Shown here piece by piece: positions 45,812-58,035 of a stretch of 64,000 bases of DNA. This DNA comes from Dolomedes plantarius (Eukaryota > Arthropoda > Arachnida > Araneae > Dolomedidae). Positions within the stretch are counted from its first letter, which is position 1, and every line of letters begins with the position of its first letter. Location of the stretch: the NCBI GenBank assembly GCA_907164885.2, contig OU015498.1, positions 129,769,651 through 129,833,650 on the forward strand, written 5' to 3'. The position numbers and the translations under genes were made by a program. The notes under the pieces are model-generated. The model did no database searches. It worked only from the letters and a program-made list of their open reading frames with translations, and was not told the origin of the DNA.

Positions 45812-46162
45812 GTGATCTTTTTTAAACTGACACTACTCATAGTCATCTATAGCACGATCTATCAACTAGAATTCCAGAAAAATTGATAGAAGGACTAAGG
45901 ACGACATGGGAAAGAGTTTCCGTTAAAAAAAAAATATTAGTTCCAAAAGTCGCCGATAGGTGAGGATATGACGCTGTTATGGTCGGTACCACAACAACGC
46001 CATATCTTCCCCTATCAGCGACTTTTTGAACTAATTTTTTTTTTTTACGGAAACTCTTTCCCATGTCGTCCTTAGTCCCTCTATCAATTTTGGTGGAATT
46101 CCGGTTGATAGATCGCGCTACAGATGGCTCTGAGTAGTGTAAGTTTAAAAAAAATCACCCTG
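45808..46162. mobile_element. Fold-back MITE with ~165-bp inverted repeats, TA target
   Basis: The left arm starts CAGAGTGATCTTTTTTAAAC and the inverted right arm CAGGGTGATTTTTTTTAAAC. The arms stay alignable to the centre (GACGACATGGGAAAGAGTTT in both), leaving only a short spacer near 45985. TA flanks both ends. At 355 bp, with no gene, it is a Tc1/mariner-type MITE. The 73-codon frame inside it is an artefact. Confidence 0.9.
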
Positions 46163-46799
46163 TATACAGAGGCTGTTCACACATTTTTTAGACGATGTAT
46201 ATTGTATTCACAAAACTGAATTACATAAAATTCTTGTGTTTTAAATGTTCTATTTCACATCCCTTATTCTGAACTATCTTTCGACACCGCAATTTACAGG
46301 ATAATAATGCCTTTTGAAGTGTCAGAAGAGGTATTCTATCCCATTCCTCCTGAACAGCTTTCCAGAGTCCTGTAAGGGTTTTGGGACAACGTTTGGATAA
46401 TGCCGATTTTAAAAGTCCGAAAGCACAAAAATCCATAGCTAATACATCGGGAGATTTAGTAGGGATATCAGTGAAGGGTATCGCCTTGATACGAGATTTT
46501 TGTTCCATTTGTTTTAGGAAATTTACAGTGGATTTTGATGTGTGACTGCTAGCTTTGTCCTGATGGAGTCTCACAGATTGATGGCACTGTGGGTAAAGCG
46601 ATGGTATTTCATTCAGAAAAAGTGGCGATAAAATATGTTCCTGATAATATTTGGTGTTAAACTTGACATTTTTTTCCACTCTCTTTATTTTTAATTTGCC
46701 ATTATAAGAAAAACCAGCAACAATCATGAATCCCTTAGAAAAACTTTCTTTCGATTCTTTGAACCATGTACTTAAATTTTTTTCTCCCCCTTTATGATG

Positions 46800-47726
46800 C
46801 ACTCATGGACAAAAAAATTAGCGTACCAAGAAATAATTGCGGGATCGTAACGAAACTTGCAATGAAGGTACATGTCGGGGAGATATGCAAATGATTAGAA
46901 ATGCAGCGTGATTGCGCATTACGTATAGCCGGTAGAGGGCGTTGAACATAGTACTCTGTGGAGTATAAAACAGGTAACCAAAGCTTGTTTGAGTGTGCTG
47001 AACATTTACAAAGGAAGAGCTGAGATAGACATGCCATTACGCCGTGTTCGAAGACAATATAAGCAGTTGTCGCAGTTTGAGAGGGGGAGAATCGTCGGGA
47101 TGATGGAATCTGGGTGGTCAGCTAGGCGAGTAGCTCGTCAATTAGGCCGCTCTGATTGTGTTGTGAGGAGGTATTGGGACCAGTGGACCCGAGAGATGTC
47201 ATGTACACGAAGATGTCATGTACTCATGAAATCCTGCAACCACATGTGTTGCCACTCATGCAACGGCTCCCAGGAGCCATTTTTCAACAAGACAATGCTC
47301 GGCCTCATACGGCAAGGGTGTCACAAGACTGTCTCCGCACTGTTACTACCCTTCCTTGGTCTGCCCGATCCCCAGATTTGTCTCCAATCGAGCATATCTG
47401 GGATCATTTTGGACGACGAGTTGGGCATCCCACGAGTTTGAATGAACTAGAGGCAAGGTTACAGCAAATATGGAACGAAATGTCTCAAGACATCATACAG
47501 AACTTGTATGACTCAATGCCCGATCGTATCGCATCGTGCATTCCCGCTAGAGGGGTCCAACGGAGTATTAACTCCTCCGTTCTTTTGCCTTTTTCTCTGA
47601 AATAAATTATCCTTTTTCTTTGATTTTCTTATCATTTACTTATATCAAAGTAGTCATTACGTATGTAAAATTTCCTTTCATTTTGACGACTCCTTCTTGG
47701 TGCGCTAATTTTTTTGTCCATGAGTG
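46800..47726 (+). mobile_element. Tc1-type element inserted into the DD41D transposase
   Basis: The inverted ends are CACTCATGGACAAAAAAATT with AGCGTACCAAGAA on the left and AGCGCACCAAGAA on the right: near-perfect over about 33 bases. The right flank is TA, and the left flank is TG, read as a mutated TA copy. The length is 927 bp. It carries a transposase with the middle deleted, so it moved by trans-mobilisation or decayed after insertion. Confidence 0.9.
47031..47605 (+). pseudogene. Tc1-type transposase with internal deletion
   Basis: The frame at 47031 gives MPLRRVRRQYKQLSQFERGR and MMESGWSARRVARQLGRSDC, the N-terminal paired-like DNA-binding helices. After about 47200 the frame jumps. 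The C-terminal frame reads LPGAIFQQDNARPHTARVSQ and SPDLSPIEHIWD, holding the second catalytic Asp and the Glu with 32 residues between them, and ends at 47605. The whole segment with the first catalytic Asp is missing; the join lies in an imperfect GATGTCATGTACxCGA duplication around 47196-47226. The enzyme would be inactive. Confidence 0.85.
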
Positions 47727-48397
47727 TAATAAATGGCACTTTTTTTGTTGCAATCATTTAAATACACGCATGATTCATCTATTGTGACAATTGTTTTCCA
47801 TTTTTCTTTGGATAAGTGTTTCTGATATAGAATTCTGCAGCGTGTCCTGCGTTCAGAGATATGATTTGGAAGAAGACGATGCACATTGCGTTTTTTCGCT
47901 TTCTTAAGATTTAAATCAACGTTTATCATTTTGTTTACAGTGGACACCGAGCATTTTAATGATTTTGCAACTGTCCTTTGACTAGGGGGATTTTCTTTTA
48001 ACATTAAACAACGTACTTTTGCAATAGTCGAAGATGTCCGTTTTTTCCTTGGATACTTGTTTGGAATTTTTGTCCCACTTGAGGCTCCAATTTGACGTTT
48101 TTTTCCTTTCTTGTTGACGATATTACCTATCGACGCTTGAGATATCACAAAACCATGACTCTCACATCGTTTTTGGATAACGGAGTATGCATATTTCTCT
48201 TCGGAAAGAGCATAAATGTAGCCTTCGAACCACTGCTTCGTTAAAAATGCCATTTTGAATAAAAACAAAACTTTCAAGCCGCAGACGATAATTTTGACTT
48301 TTAAAAACATAGTACAATTGCAATTATTTCTTTTGCAGGAAACTATTTTTTATTACCGCTTACCAAAATCGTCTAAAAAGTGTGCGAACAGCCTGTG

Positions 48398-50109
48398 TAT
48401 ATGTGCAATTGTGTATTATTAAAATCATTTAATAGTTACCTCTGTTTGATAAATTTTAGCCTTATCGACATAATTAAGTACACTTATGTATTCATTTTTA
48501 AAATACATGTATTAAAATTCCCTTTAAAATTAAAGATCCCTGGTAAAAAAATAGCTTCAAAATTCTCACCAAATTTTCTCTCCAAATAATACAATCAATA
48601 TATTTCCAGTTCAATCGCTCTAATTTCCGAAAACAAAATCCGTTTGTTAGAATCTCGCGTTAAGCACAAATATTTGCGACACTTTGGATGACATATTACG
48701 AGTGCTCGTGAACATATATATCCTGAGGACACTATCATTTTTTGCATTACTTTCGACATCCGTGAATAGACAGTTCCAGTTTAGCATTCCAAGAACTGCA
48801 GAGGTGTATACCTGTATCTGCATATGTAGAGGAAAAGCAGGGGAAGAGAGGGTTTCAAAGGCATCTCGGAATAGCAATGGGTTGCCAGAAAAGGCAAACA
48901 CATTACTGATCCCTTTTTTAGGTTGGCGAACTCCGGTGGATACCCATCTAAACTGTGACATTTTTGAAGGATACCTTTTGTATGATTATTCCGGATCCTT
49001 TAGAGTTTTCTCGAAGCATCATGAAAATTTACATATAAGGTTTTTTTTTTTTTTACAGAAACGGAATTTAAACTTTGGAGAGCGCTTTTGTGCGAGAGAA
49101 CAGCATCTCCTCCCATACACTTGGAATAGATTTTAACCGCCTATTGCTAGGCCTAAGCGTCATATTCTTTTGTAGTAGTCCTTGTAAATATTGCCTTTCG
49201 ATAATGCCTTTTCTACATTTGTCTGAATAGTACTTTAAATATTCGGAAACAAATTCACTCTTTTTAATTCGAAATGTGTTATATCTTTACATAAGGTTGC
49301 GCTTAAAGTTTATAATCTAAATAAGATATTGCTCTAGTGCTAAAATTCGTGCTAGTAAAGCATATGACAGTTCTGTAGCTCCTGAAAATCTCTTCACTTA
49401 CATTTCCTGTTTATTTGAAACTAGCCGAATATCTTTCTGTAATACTTATGTTTTACCTGTTAAAGCTCATAAATACGAAATATCATTAGACTGAAGAGAC
49501 AAATACAATGACAAATACAATGATATGCATATTTTTGACAAGTTTTGATTATTTTTTTAACTGTTAAATAACTGGATATATTTTCTCTAATTTTCATAAA
49601 TATTTAGCCTACGAAAGATGCTGAAATGTTTACAGTCTTTATTAATGCATCTTACACTGGTTTCATTTTTCTTTTTCTCCTTATTCCTCCTAAAATGGAG
49701 AGATGCCAACAACGACAAAAAAAATCAAAATGAAAAGTACCCGGATCTGCTATCATTCATTTGTATCCCAGCCTCCAAACGCCATAAAATTAAACTTTCT
49801 TTTTGACATGCTCCTTTCTCTTTTAAGCTTTCAATTCGGATCTTATGTCACGTTCTAGTATCAATGTAACGTCAAGTAAAAGAACATAAAATTCTGAGAT
49901 TAAAATCTTGAAGTAGAAAAAATCCCGAAAGCGATCGAATTGTAACTTCCTGTTAGTTGAAAGCTTTTTTGACGGGATAGGCATTAGCCTTTCTTCCAAT
50001 GAATTTAAGAGATTAGGTTTTTAAATTAGCTATTAAACTGGGCAAAGGCGAATTAAATAGAGTGTAAAGGTAAGAAATAGAATATTACACACAATGCAGG
50101 CATTTTTCG
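48398..50109. other. Unassigned spacer with a 150-codon frame judged non-genic
   Basis: A plus frame (48684-49136) and an overlapping minus frame (48647-48961) cross a slightly GC-richer patch at 48780-48960. Neither shows a domain, and I see no clear exon structure. Confidence 0.35.
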
Positions 50110-50890
50110 GCAATATATTTTGCAATGTGATTTAAAATCACTTATATAATATATAATGAGTTTCTGATATAATCTTTGTTGCTATACTTCGAAGTGTTTA
50201 TGGTTATCGTTTTCTTATTGCGTAGCAGTACTCCCAAGTAAAACGAAAAGCACAAAAAAGCGAAATATTTAACTACATCATATAAAAGTATTTCATCTTG
50301 GAGTAGAAATATTTTAATATATTTTAAAATATGATTCAAAAGCACTTATGACATAAACTGGGTTTTTGATATAATCTATTTTGCTATACTTCCAATTGTT
50401 TTTAGTTCGTTTAACTATTACGTATCAGTACTAGCTAATAAAACGAAAAGCACAAAAATGCGAACTATTTCACTATATCATATAAAAGTATTTCATCTTG
50501 AAGTATAAATATTTTAGCATATTTTAAAATGTGATTTAAAAGCACTTATGACATATACTGGGTTTGTGATATAATCTCTTTTGCTCTACTTCCAATTGTT
50601 TATAATTCGTTTTGTTATTACGTATCAATACTCGCTAGTAAAACGAAAAGCAGAAAAATGCAAAATTTTTAACTACATCATATAAAAGTATTTAATCTTG
50701 AAGTAGATATATTTTAACATATTTTAAAATTTGATTTAAAAGCACTTAGACTGGGTTTGTGATATAATCTTTTTTGCTATACTTCCAAGTGTTTATAGTT
50801 CATTTTCTTATTACGTAGCAGTACTCGCTAGTAAAATTATAAACACAAAAAATTCGAAATACTTAACTGCATCAAATAAAAGCATTTCAA
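50110..50890. repeat. Four tandem ~200-bp satellite-like units
   Basis: GATATAATCT recurs at about 50166, 50368, 50568 and 50761 (spacings 202, 200, 193). Each is followed by TACTTCxAxxTGTTTAxxxT, TATTACGTAxCAxTACTxxCTA, AAAACGAAAAGCACAAAAA and CATATAAAAGTATTTxATCT. The units are diverged, and there is no conserved frame. Confidence 0.9.
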
Positions 50891-51297
50891 ATTAAATGTA
50901 CATCTGATATTACAACTTTTGTATATCAGCATTTATTTTAGATCATTTCGCTGAAATAAAATACCATATTAATACAAAAATTTTAAAAACCTCCCATTAG
51001 CAGAGCATATTCACAAAAGTACTTAATTCTCTTTTACCACGTTTTTATCCAAGTATCCAAAGATGTCAATAAATGTGATTATGTAAGGTTATATACAACG
51101 CTAATTGTAATGAGAAAAGTATGAAAAGGAGTGAAAATACCCTTATATTTTTTTTTGCCAGAACTTTTGCCTTGACAGTGGTTAAGTCAATATTCCACAA
51201 CCAGATCATATTTTTCAACAGCTGTATTTGAACTGATAAATATTAAACACGTTGTATTCGATAAAAATGCAGTAAAAAGTGCCTGTGCGTTAAATAA
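50891..51297. other. Unassigned spacer
   Basis: Nothing recognised. Confidence 0.4.
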
Positions 51298-52037
51298 TCT
51301 ATAATATACATAAAACAGTTCTGTAATTGACTGACTGACTGACAGATAACGCACAGACCAAACCGCTGGACCTAAAGGTCTGAAATTTCGCATGGCGATT
51401 CTTCTTATAGTGTAGGGGTACACTAAGAAAGATTTTTGAAAAATTCCTCTTAAATTTTTTAAAAATTAAGTTTTTAAGCTGTTTTTGTAACTTTTTAAAA
51501 GTTTGCATTTAAAATAATAATCTGAGGGTTATAAAATTTCTATCACGAGAAAGATCATGAAAATTCCTTTTAAATTAAATCTTTTTAGAATCTTTACCTC
51601 TATTTTCTAATTTTTGGTGAATTTTTAAAGATCAATTTTTAGAATTTAATTTATTAAATACTGATCACGATATTTCTTTTCTTTTTGGGATACTCTAAAT
51701 TAATTTTGGGTCACGTGTATAACAACGAAATAAATTGACAAAAAATTATTAAAATACGGTAAAAGACAAAATTTAACCACTAGACTAAATGAGAGGGAAT
51801 TTTTTTAAGAATTTAATTCAAACTAGTATGTTTTATGGATATTAAACATACAAATTAATTGCATACATTGACCGTTGTATTTAATTTTGAATATTTTCTT
51901 CTACATAATTTTGTCTATAAAAATATCCCTTACGTTTTTTTTATAAATGTATATATATTTTTTGGTATTAATTTCATACATTAACCATTGTATTTAATTT
52001 GAATGTACTCCGTATCGAAGCACGGGTATTCAGGTGG
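51298..52037 (+). mobile_element. Non-autonomous Helitron, 740 bp, full length
   Basis: After host A it starts TCTATAATATACATAAAACAG and GACTGACTGACTGACAG. The body matches the sister copies in the opposite orientation. The 3' end CCGTATCGAAGCACGGGTATTC forms the hairpin, and the terminal CTAG is mutated to GTGG, followed by T. It has exactly the same length as the copy at 58577-59316. Confidence 0.8.
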
Positions 52038-53019
52038 TTACTTATACGAACATCAATAGAGGAATGATTCTTTAAAATGAACTTCGAAGTTTTTGAAGAG
52101 ACATTTCGCCTTGACTGCATCTGCAGTTGATGTTCACTCTCGCTAGTTATATCACAATGAAGTATCACAGACAATATTTAATAATTCATAATTGGAATAA
52201 AACTGAAATTATATTGTATTTGGTTTTATACTTTAAAATTTCAAAAGGCAGTATAAAAGTTTTTCTCTTTATATATAATTTTACGATGTAGTTTGTTCTA
52301 AGGTTTTATGCAATTTTATTATAAAGTAACGTATAGATATTTATTTCGAAACAATATTAGCTGTATTTCCTATTCAACTAGAAGTTCTGTGCTTTTCGAT
52401 TTCTTTTCTAACATACAAAATAGGTGAAAGTATCAGCCATTCGCAGTTTTTCAAATTTTGTCCCCCTTAAGAACACAAAATGTGTAGAAAATAAGCGCTG
52501 AATATATATGTTTTACTCGTTCCAAAACATGAATGCAAAATACACATGACATTCAGGTGAAGTCTAATAAACAGACGAAAAACATCTTGTTTGACTCGCC
52601 GACGAGAAATTGTGTTGCACACTGGCACGTGAATTTGACAGGTTCCTAAAGTTGATTTAAAATCCCTTTCTCGAAGAATCTACGACCTGACCATCTTGCC
52701 TTGACAAATTCAATTTCCAAAGAAACAAGCTTTTCCCTTGTTTGGTATGAAGATATTATCAACAAAAATTTTCGCTTTGCCTTAACATATGTAACATTCT
52801 TTGTGATAAAAAAATAGCTTTGCACGTTATAACCTGTAAATTCATTCCATTTTCCATGATAAACCTATTTGTTTGTGTGTGATTCACATCAAAACTATTA
52901 TGCAGAAAAACCTTAACATCTAAGTTTCCAAACTAATCTTACAGTAACCCAGGGGACTTCGTCTATCGTGTTTATCTGATATTTTGTTAAAGGTACTGCC
53001 CAACACAAAGTTTTGTGTT
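52038..53019. other. Unassigned spacer
   Basis: No gene or element seen. Confidence 0.45.
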
Positions 53020-53818
53020 TTAGAGCAGTGATTCTCAAACTTTTATTCATCACGGTACACTTTTAATAATTTAAAAATTTGGCAGCACACTAACAATATA
53101 AATTTAAAAGAATTTTATTTAGATAATAATTGATTGATGTACCCATAATATATTTTGTAAAAAAATCATACCAAATAATTTTCCTTGAAATATGAAATGA
53201 AATTGCTTTACAAAGTAAACAAAATGCTTATTCAACTATAAATTACATTTAATACAAAATTTCAGTTTGCTGTTTTTGATAACTTCATTTATATTTGGGA
53301 GTAAAAATGATAATGATATCTTCATTTCGTGATCCATATTTAAAAGTCTGGATCATTTTTTACCACGTTTTTATTAACTCACTATCTTGTTTGTGTGTTT
53401 GTCCAGTACAAATCTTGCAATCGATTTTCAACTAACTTCCCGACTCGCTAGACATTTGAAACTTTTAGAATAGCTCAGAACACGATGACAATGCATTCTT
53501 TTAATACTTTTATCCGTCTTTAAGAAGAAAAATTCACAAGGTGGCGCTTCGATCGAATTCAATGCTTGCACTTTGCGTAACGGCCTTTGACGATTTTGAA
53601 AACAGAATACATGTAAATTTAGTTTGTTTACAAACATATGGTGCGAAAAATTTTAAAAAATATAACAGTTCACAGTTTATAAAGTCTGTGGATAGTGGAA
53701 ACGACTAAAAGGTGATTAAAATAAATAAAAGAAAGTAAAAAAGAACAATTAAGTGAAGTTTTGTGTAATTAAGAGATAAAAGGAGAGAAAAATAAAAATA
53801 AATACAAGTGAAAAATAA

Positions 53819-54035
53819 TTAAACAGGAAAATAATAAAATTGTGATTTGGCGAAATAAGAGGTCTCTCCAGTAAGTTTGGAGCAGTCAAACTCTTCAATG
53901 CGAAGTCCTTCCAAGGTTCTAACTCGGCTTAATGCGATGTAATCCTGTCCCTTGGCGAAGAGTTTTTTTCTGAGGTACAGAAATGCGTGGTTCACCGTAC
54001 ATCCTTGCATTTTGTGCACAGTGCAGGCCGATCAT
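53819..54035 (-). pseudogene. C-terminal piece of a Helitron PIF1-like helicase
   Basis: The frame reads [20 protein letters not shown], then [20 protein letters not shown], followed by CSKLTGETS and stop at 53819. H-K-x-Q-G and Y-x-A-L-S-R-V are the last two helicase motifs of PIF1/RecD-type helicases, and the ending is typical of Helitron helicases. The fragment lies within the 3' region of the hAT element. The related hAT piece at 59.4 kb lacks it, so it was added after the two hAT copies separated. Confidence 0.8.
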
Positions 54036-54179
54036 TTTATTTCAAGTTAATGGGATAATTCATCAAAAAAATTTTAAAAAAGTATTTATTAATACATAGA
54101 ATTGTCAAGTTTATATGATTCAACAGAAAATTTAAAAACGTGGTATATAAAAATTTCTTTTTATCTTGTAATTACTCAT

Positions 54180-55607
54180 TCTTAAGTTGGTCAAAACCGA
54201 AAATCCGAATTCACACAAATAAGATGTGGAAAATTGTAATAATACACTTAAAACCTTTTGTGATATTGTCGGATAATCCTATCTAAGATTAAACCAAAAC
54301 GAATTAATTGATTCTTCTGAATGGTTTGAAATTAAATCTCGGTTACTACACATCGAAATTAGTTCTTCCTCTTCTTTCAAATTTAATTTCTACCGACAAA
54401 TTTAATTATCGACGTGTCGTTTATCATAAATGGATTTCGAATACAATCATTTTTTTAATTTTTAAATTTGGAAAGTAAGGAACAAATCTTTGCTCTAGTA
54501 TTGTCAAATGATCAATAACTATTTTATGAATCATTTTATAAAAGTCTTTTCGAACTGACTCAAACTTTTCTAAACTACCATCTCGTGCTTTATTCTTCCA
54601 TAAAGTAATTATTTTTTGAAATCCCAACAATTTATCGTTTGAGTTTAAAATATTTTCTTTCGGTCCTTGCATACTTGTATTTATGTTATTAAAAATTACA
54701 AAAATATCAAATTAGTAAGCTAGCTTAGCACACCATATTTTGTCAACCAACAAATCAACAAAATCATTATTATCTTGTTCCCAAAAATATATTTATCTCG
54801 TTTTTTAATTCAAGCACGCTTGATAAAACCTTCCCATCTGGTCAGCTACCTAACTTCCGTGTGCATTAACAACGATTCGTATTTACACTCCATAGTCAAG
54901 CATAACTGACTGAATAGGTGACATTTTAATGACCTTGATTTTATATAATTAATAATTTTAACACATTGTTTCAGCACTGTCTCGGTAATTGTTTTGTAAT
55001 GAGTGTTTCCCGATGCAAAAACAATGGGTAACTAATATATATCATGTTCCCTTACATGTGCTTCAAATCCTTTCATAGATCCAGTCATAGCCGAAACACC
55101 GTATGTACAACTACCAATGGACAAGTTCCACGACATTTTAATTTCTTATGAATGTGAATTAATTTCATCAAAAATATGTTCTCTTGTAGTGAAATCAGAT
55201 AATTTACGACAGCATAAAAATTGGTTAATTATATCATTTTCGTGAATGAATCGAACGAATGCAATTAAGTGTGCTTTTCCCGTAATATCAGTTGTTACAC
55301 CGATTTGTCGAGCAAAATTTGAATTTGCATGAGTTTTAACACTATTTTCTTCAATATTTCGGGGCAAGTCTATAATTCTCGGATGAACTGTGTCATTCGA
55401 AAGTGGTATTTTACAAATATCGATTTCTGCTGATAAACCGATCATTCTTTTTACAATTTTACGACAAGCCGGTAATATAATTTCTTCAGCCAAATTAAGA
55501 GGTTTTAATTTAAAAGAAATCTATTGAGCCACTTCATAAGGAGCTATCTGAGCTTTTTCAGACACACTGATTGAACTACTCGTACTTCTCTGACGTCCCA
55601 TATCCAT
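54180..55607 (-). pseudogene. ZBED5/SCAND3-like hAT transposase relic
   Basis: From an ATG at 55607 the minus strand gives SEKAQIAPYEVAQ, a stop, then AEEIILPACRKIVKRMIGLS, KIPLSNDTVHPRIIDL, ITGKAHLIAFVRFI, TYGVSAMTGSMKGFEAHVRE, and after a stop KYESLLMHTEVR. Next come IWCAKLA, MQGPKENILNSNDKLLGFQK and, near 54200, CEFGFSVLTNLR. This order is that of ZBED5/SCAND3-type hAT transposases (usually 600-700 residues). About 475 codons remain, and the N-terminal BED finger is missing. Stops occur at several points (55.52, 55.03 and 54.86 kb). The family catalyses cut-and-paste transposition; this copy cannot. Confidence 0.85.
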
Positions 55608-55693
55608 GGGTATTCCCAGTAGCGGCACACTTCAAGACTCTCGCGGCACACTAAAGTTCCGCAGCATAGTGGTTCAGAATTATTGGTTTAGAG

Positions 55694-55853
55694 TATTGCA
55701 TGACTCATGCATGTTACTTCACTTGTATTGCAATTACTGTGAAAAACTGTGGGAAGGAAATCACTAAAAACTATTCATCTTCACATCACTCGAATCGAGG
55801 TTAGAAAATGTGGGTTTACTTTGGCAGGTGGTCGTTACATTGATGTTCGATCA
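55694..55853. other. Short spacer between hAT element and MITE
   Basis: No feature recognised. Confidence 0.4.
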
Positions 55854-56253
<400 letters not shown>

Positions 56254-57475
56254 GACAACAATTGTGAACCGTTCGTGAGATGTATGGCAAAATTATTAGT
56301 ATCATCAAAATTTAAAAAATTTAAAAACGTATTCAGACCAACATATTGTGTCAGCGACTTCTAAAAAATATAGAATGCATTACACGTAAGCAGTGAGAAA
56401 AAAATATTTTTCACATCGCCTGGATAGTTCATTTAGTAGGACTGGGCTCAAGACTAAGTGGGTAAAAAGACATGCCCTGGTCGACTGTCGTTACAGCTGG
56501 GAATATATAGTGCTCATTAATTTAATGCAAAATATTGAATAAGTTGTACTCAAAATACTATTTGCTGTACGTCAATGGAAGGTTAAAAGTTTCCAAAACG
56601 TGTTTACAAAAAATCACATAATGCGGAAATCCATATCTCTGTCATCTTTTTCTTTTGTTTCAAGAAAATAAGTTCTTTGCACCAACTAGGTGCGAGGGGA
56701 GAAGAGAAATTTGCATGAATGTCACATCTGTAATAATAATAAAAAAAATTTAAGAAGATTACTTTACAAAGTTTCAAACAAATACTTCATTTTTATTTGC
56801 TAAAATAAGATTTCGACATGAATGAACAGTATTCAGTTCTTAAAAATGGATGATTTATACCACAAGTTATTCTTTTCCTTCAACACAATTTCAAGGTAAG
56901 TACACTTTAATTGAAAATCCATGTTAAAGTAATACCCCTGTTCATTTCAAAAGCAGATTGGAACATAAGTGCATTATGTATGCATACTCCTCCCGATGTA
57001 ATTTTAGAACAGCATCCCCCGAGATCAATTTTAAAAAAGAAAGTTGAATGATATTTTCAAGAATATTGCTTTTTGTCTGATTGGATAAATATCAGTCCCA
57101 TCGGGAATAAAACATAGTTTGCTTTACGCATTTTCTTTCACTTTAGATATTTTAATCTTATTAACAGTTATTGCGTTAAACTGAAGATTTAATCACATTG
57201 GAATGGAGGCATTTACAACTTTCAACATTCAAAGTTAAATTTTTTTAAGTATGAAAATCATTGAAGAACGTGAATCAACTGCCGATCGACGGTATTTTAC
57301 ATCTTCAAGACTTCTATACTTTCTTGAAATTCAATTTTTAGGTTTTAATTCAGGTTACTGATTTAAATGGTCAATGGCGTCATACTTCAACAACACTACT
57401 AAGAAACTTCAAACAAAACGTTATTTATCTTGAGCATTTAATACTAAGGCAACATCGATTTCTTTCACTTTTTTT
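56254..57475. other. Unassigned AT-rich spacer
   Basis: No gene or element seen. Confidence 0.45.
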
Positions 57476-58035
57476 TACGCATGACTGTTGGTTTTCGTAA
57501 TTTCGTTTCTTCCTTCATGAGAGAATATTCTTTATAATAAACATGCGTGCGCATACGAAGTCAACAACAAACCAGCTCAGAAGTGTTTCGATTTAAAATC
57601 TGTAATCGCTAAAGAGAATGTATTTAACTTTATTAATTTTAACTATACTATTATAAGTATTCACCAGACCTTGAGTTAATCACGAAATGTTCAATAACAC
57701 TTGACTGTTAGATATGTGAGGTAATTGTTCATTTATGATTTAATACTTACTCAACAGCATTTCCTTCAATGTTACGATTGTTGATTTTCATTATCTCGTG
57801 TCTTCCTTCCTAAGAAAATATTGTCAATAATGAACATGTGTAGGCATGTGAAGTTAACTTTAGCTCGGAAGTGTTTTGATTTAAAATCTGTAATCTCTCA
57901 AGAGAATGAATTTACCTTTTTTAATTTTAACAATAGTATTAAAAGAATTCACCAGACCTTGAGTTAATTACGAAATGTTCAACAACACTTGACTGTCAGA
58001 TATGTGACGCAATTATTCATTTATGATTCAGCTGG
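57476..58035. repeat. Two tandem ~290-bp units
   Basis: TTCACCAGACCTTGAGTTAA at 57660 and 57948, CTTCCTTCxTxAGAxAATATT, GATTTAAAATCTGTAATC and ACACTTGACTGTxAGATATG recur in the same order, about 288 bases apart. The second copy carries small deletions. Confidence 0.85.

Larger units (their letters stand above)
46221..48253 (-). pseudogene. DD41D transposase gene split by a transposon
   Basis: The likely start is the second Met of the upstream frame (MAFLTKQWFEG, 48253), since it begins the family's N-terminus. There are two helix-turn-helix blocks: residues about 5-50 (KQWFEGYIYALSEEKYAYSV) and 90-115 (SQRTVAKSLKCSVSTVNKMI). The first catalytic Asp is in TIVTIDESCVYL. The frame then enters the insertion at 47726 and resumes at 46797 with KGGEKNLSTWFKES. 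The second Asp is in RLHQDKASSHTS and the third in SPDVLAMDFCAF, with 41 residues between them. That DD41D spacing is reported for rosa/Visitor-like elements. Apart from the insertion I see no stop or frameshift in either part, so it was interrupted while otherwise intact. Confidence 0.85.
46167..48397 (-). mobile_element. DD41D mariner-type transposon, interrupted
   Basis: The left end CAGAGGCTGTTCACACATTT and the inverted right end CACAGGCTGTTCGCACACTT share about 30 bases with TTTTTAGACGAT. TA flanks both ends (46165-46166 and 48398-48399). It encodes a transposase on the minus strand, and a Tc1-type element (46800-47726) sits inside that gene. Without the insertion it would be about 1.3 kb, a normal autonomous size. 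Confidence 0.9.
53028..55685 (-). mobile_element. Full-length ZBED5-like hAT element with 8-bp target duplication
   Basis: The left end CAGTGATTCTCAAAC and the inverted right end CAATAATTCTGAACC are hAT-type short inverted repeats. Each is followed by GGCAGCACAC / TGTGCCGC subterminal motifs. The flanks TTTTAGAG (53020-53027) and GTTTAGAG (55686-55693) are an 8-bp duplication with one mismatch, the hAT hallmark. The length is 2658 bp. Inside are a decayed transposase and an inserted Helitron helicase fragment. Confidence 0.85.

Noticed and set aside
45843..46064. 73-codon minus frame
   Set aside because: Lies entirely in the fold-back MITE and reads through its inverted arms.
48684..49136. 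150-codon plus-strand frame, one of the longest open frames not explained by an element
   Set aside because: No domain, no transmembrane or repeat pattern, and an overlapping minus frame is equally open. It is compatible with chance in a slightly GC-richer patch.
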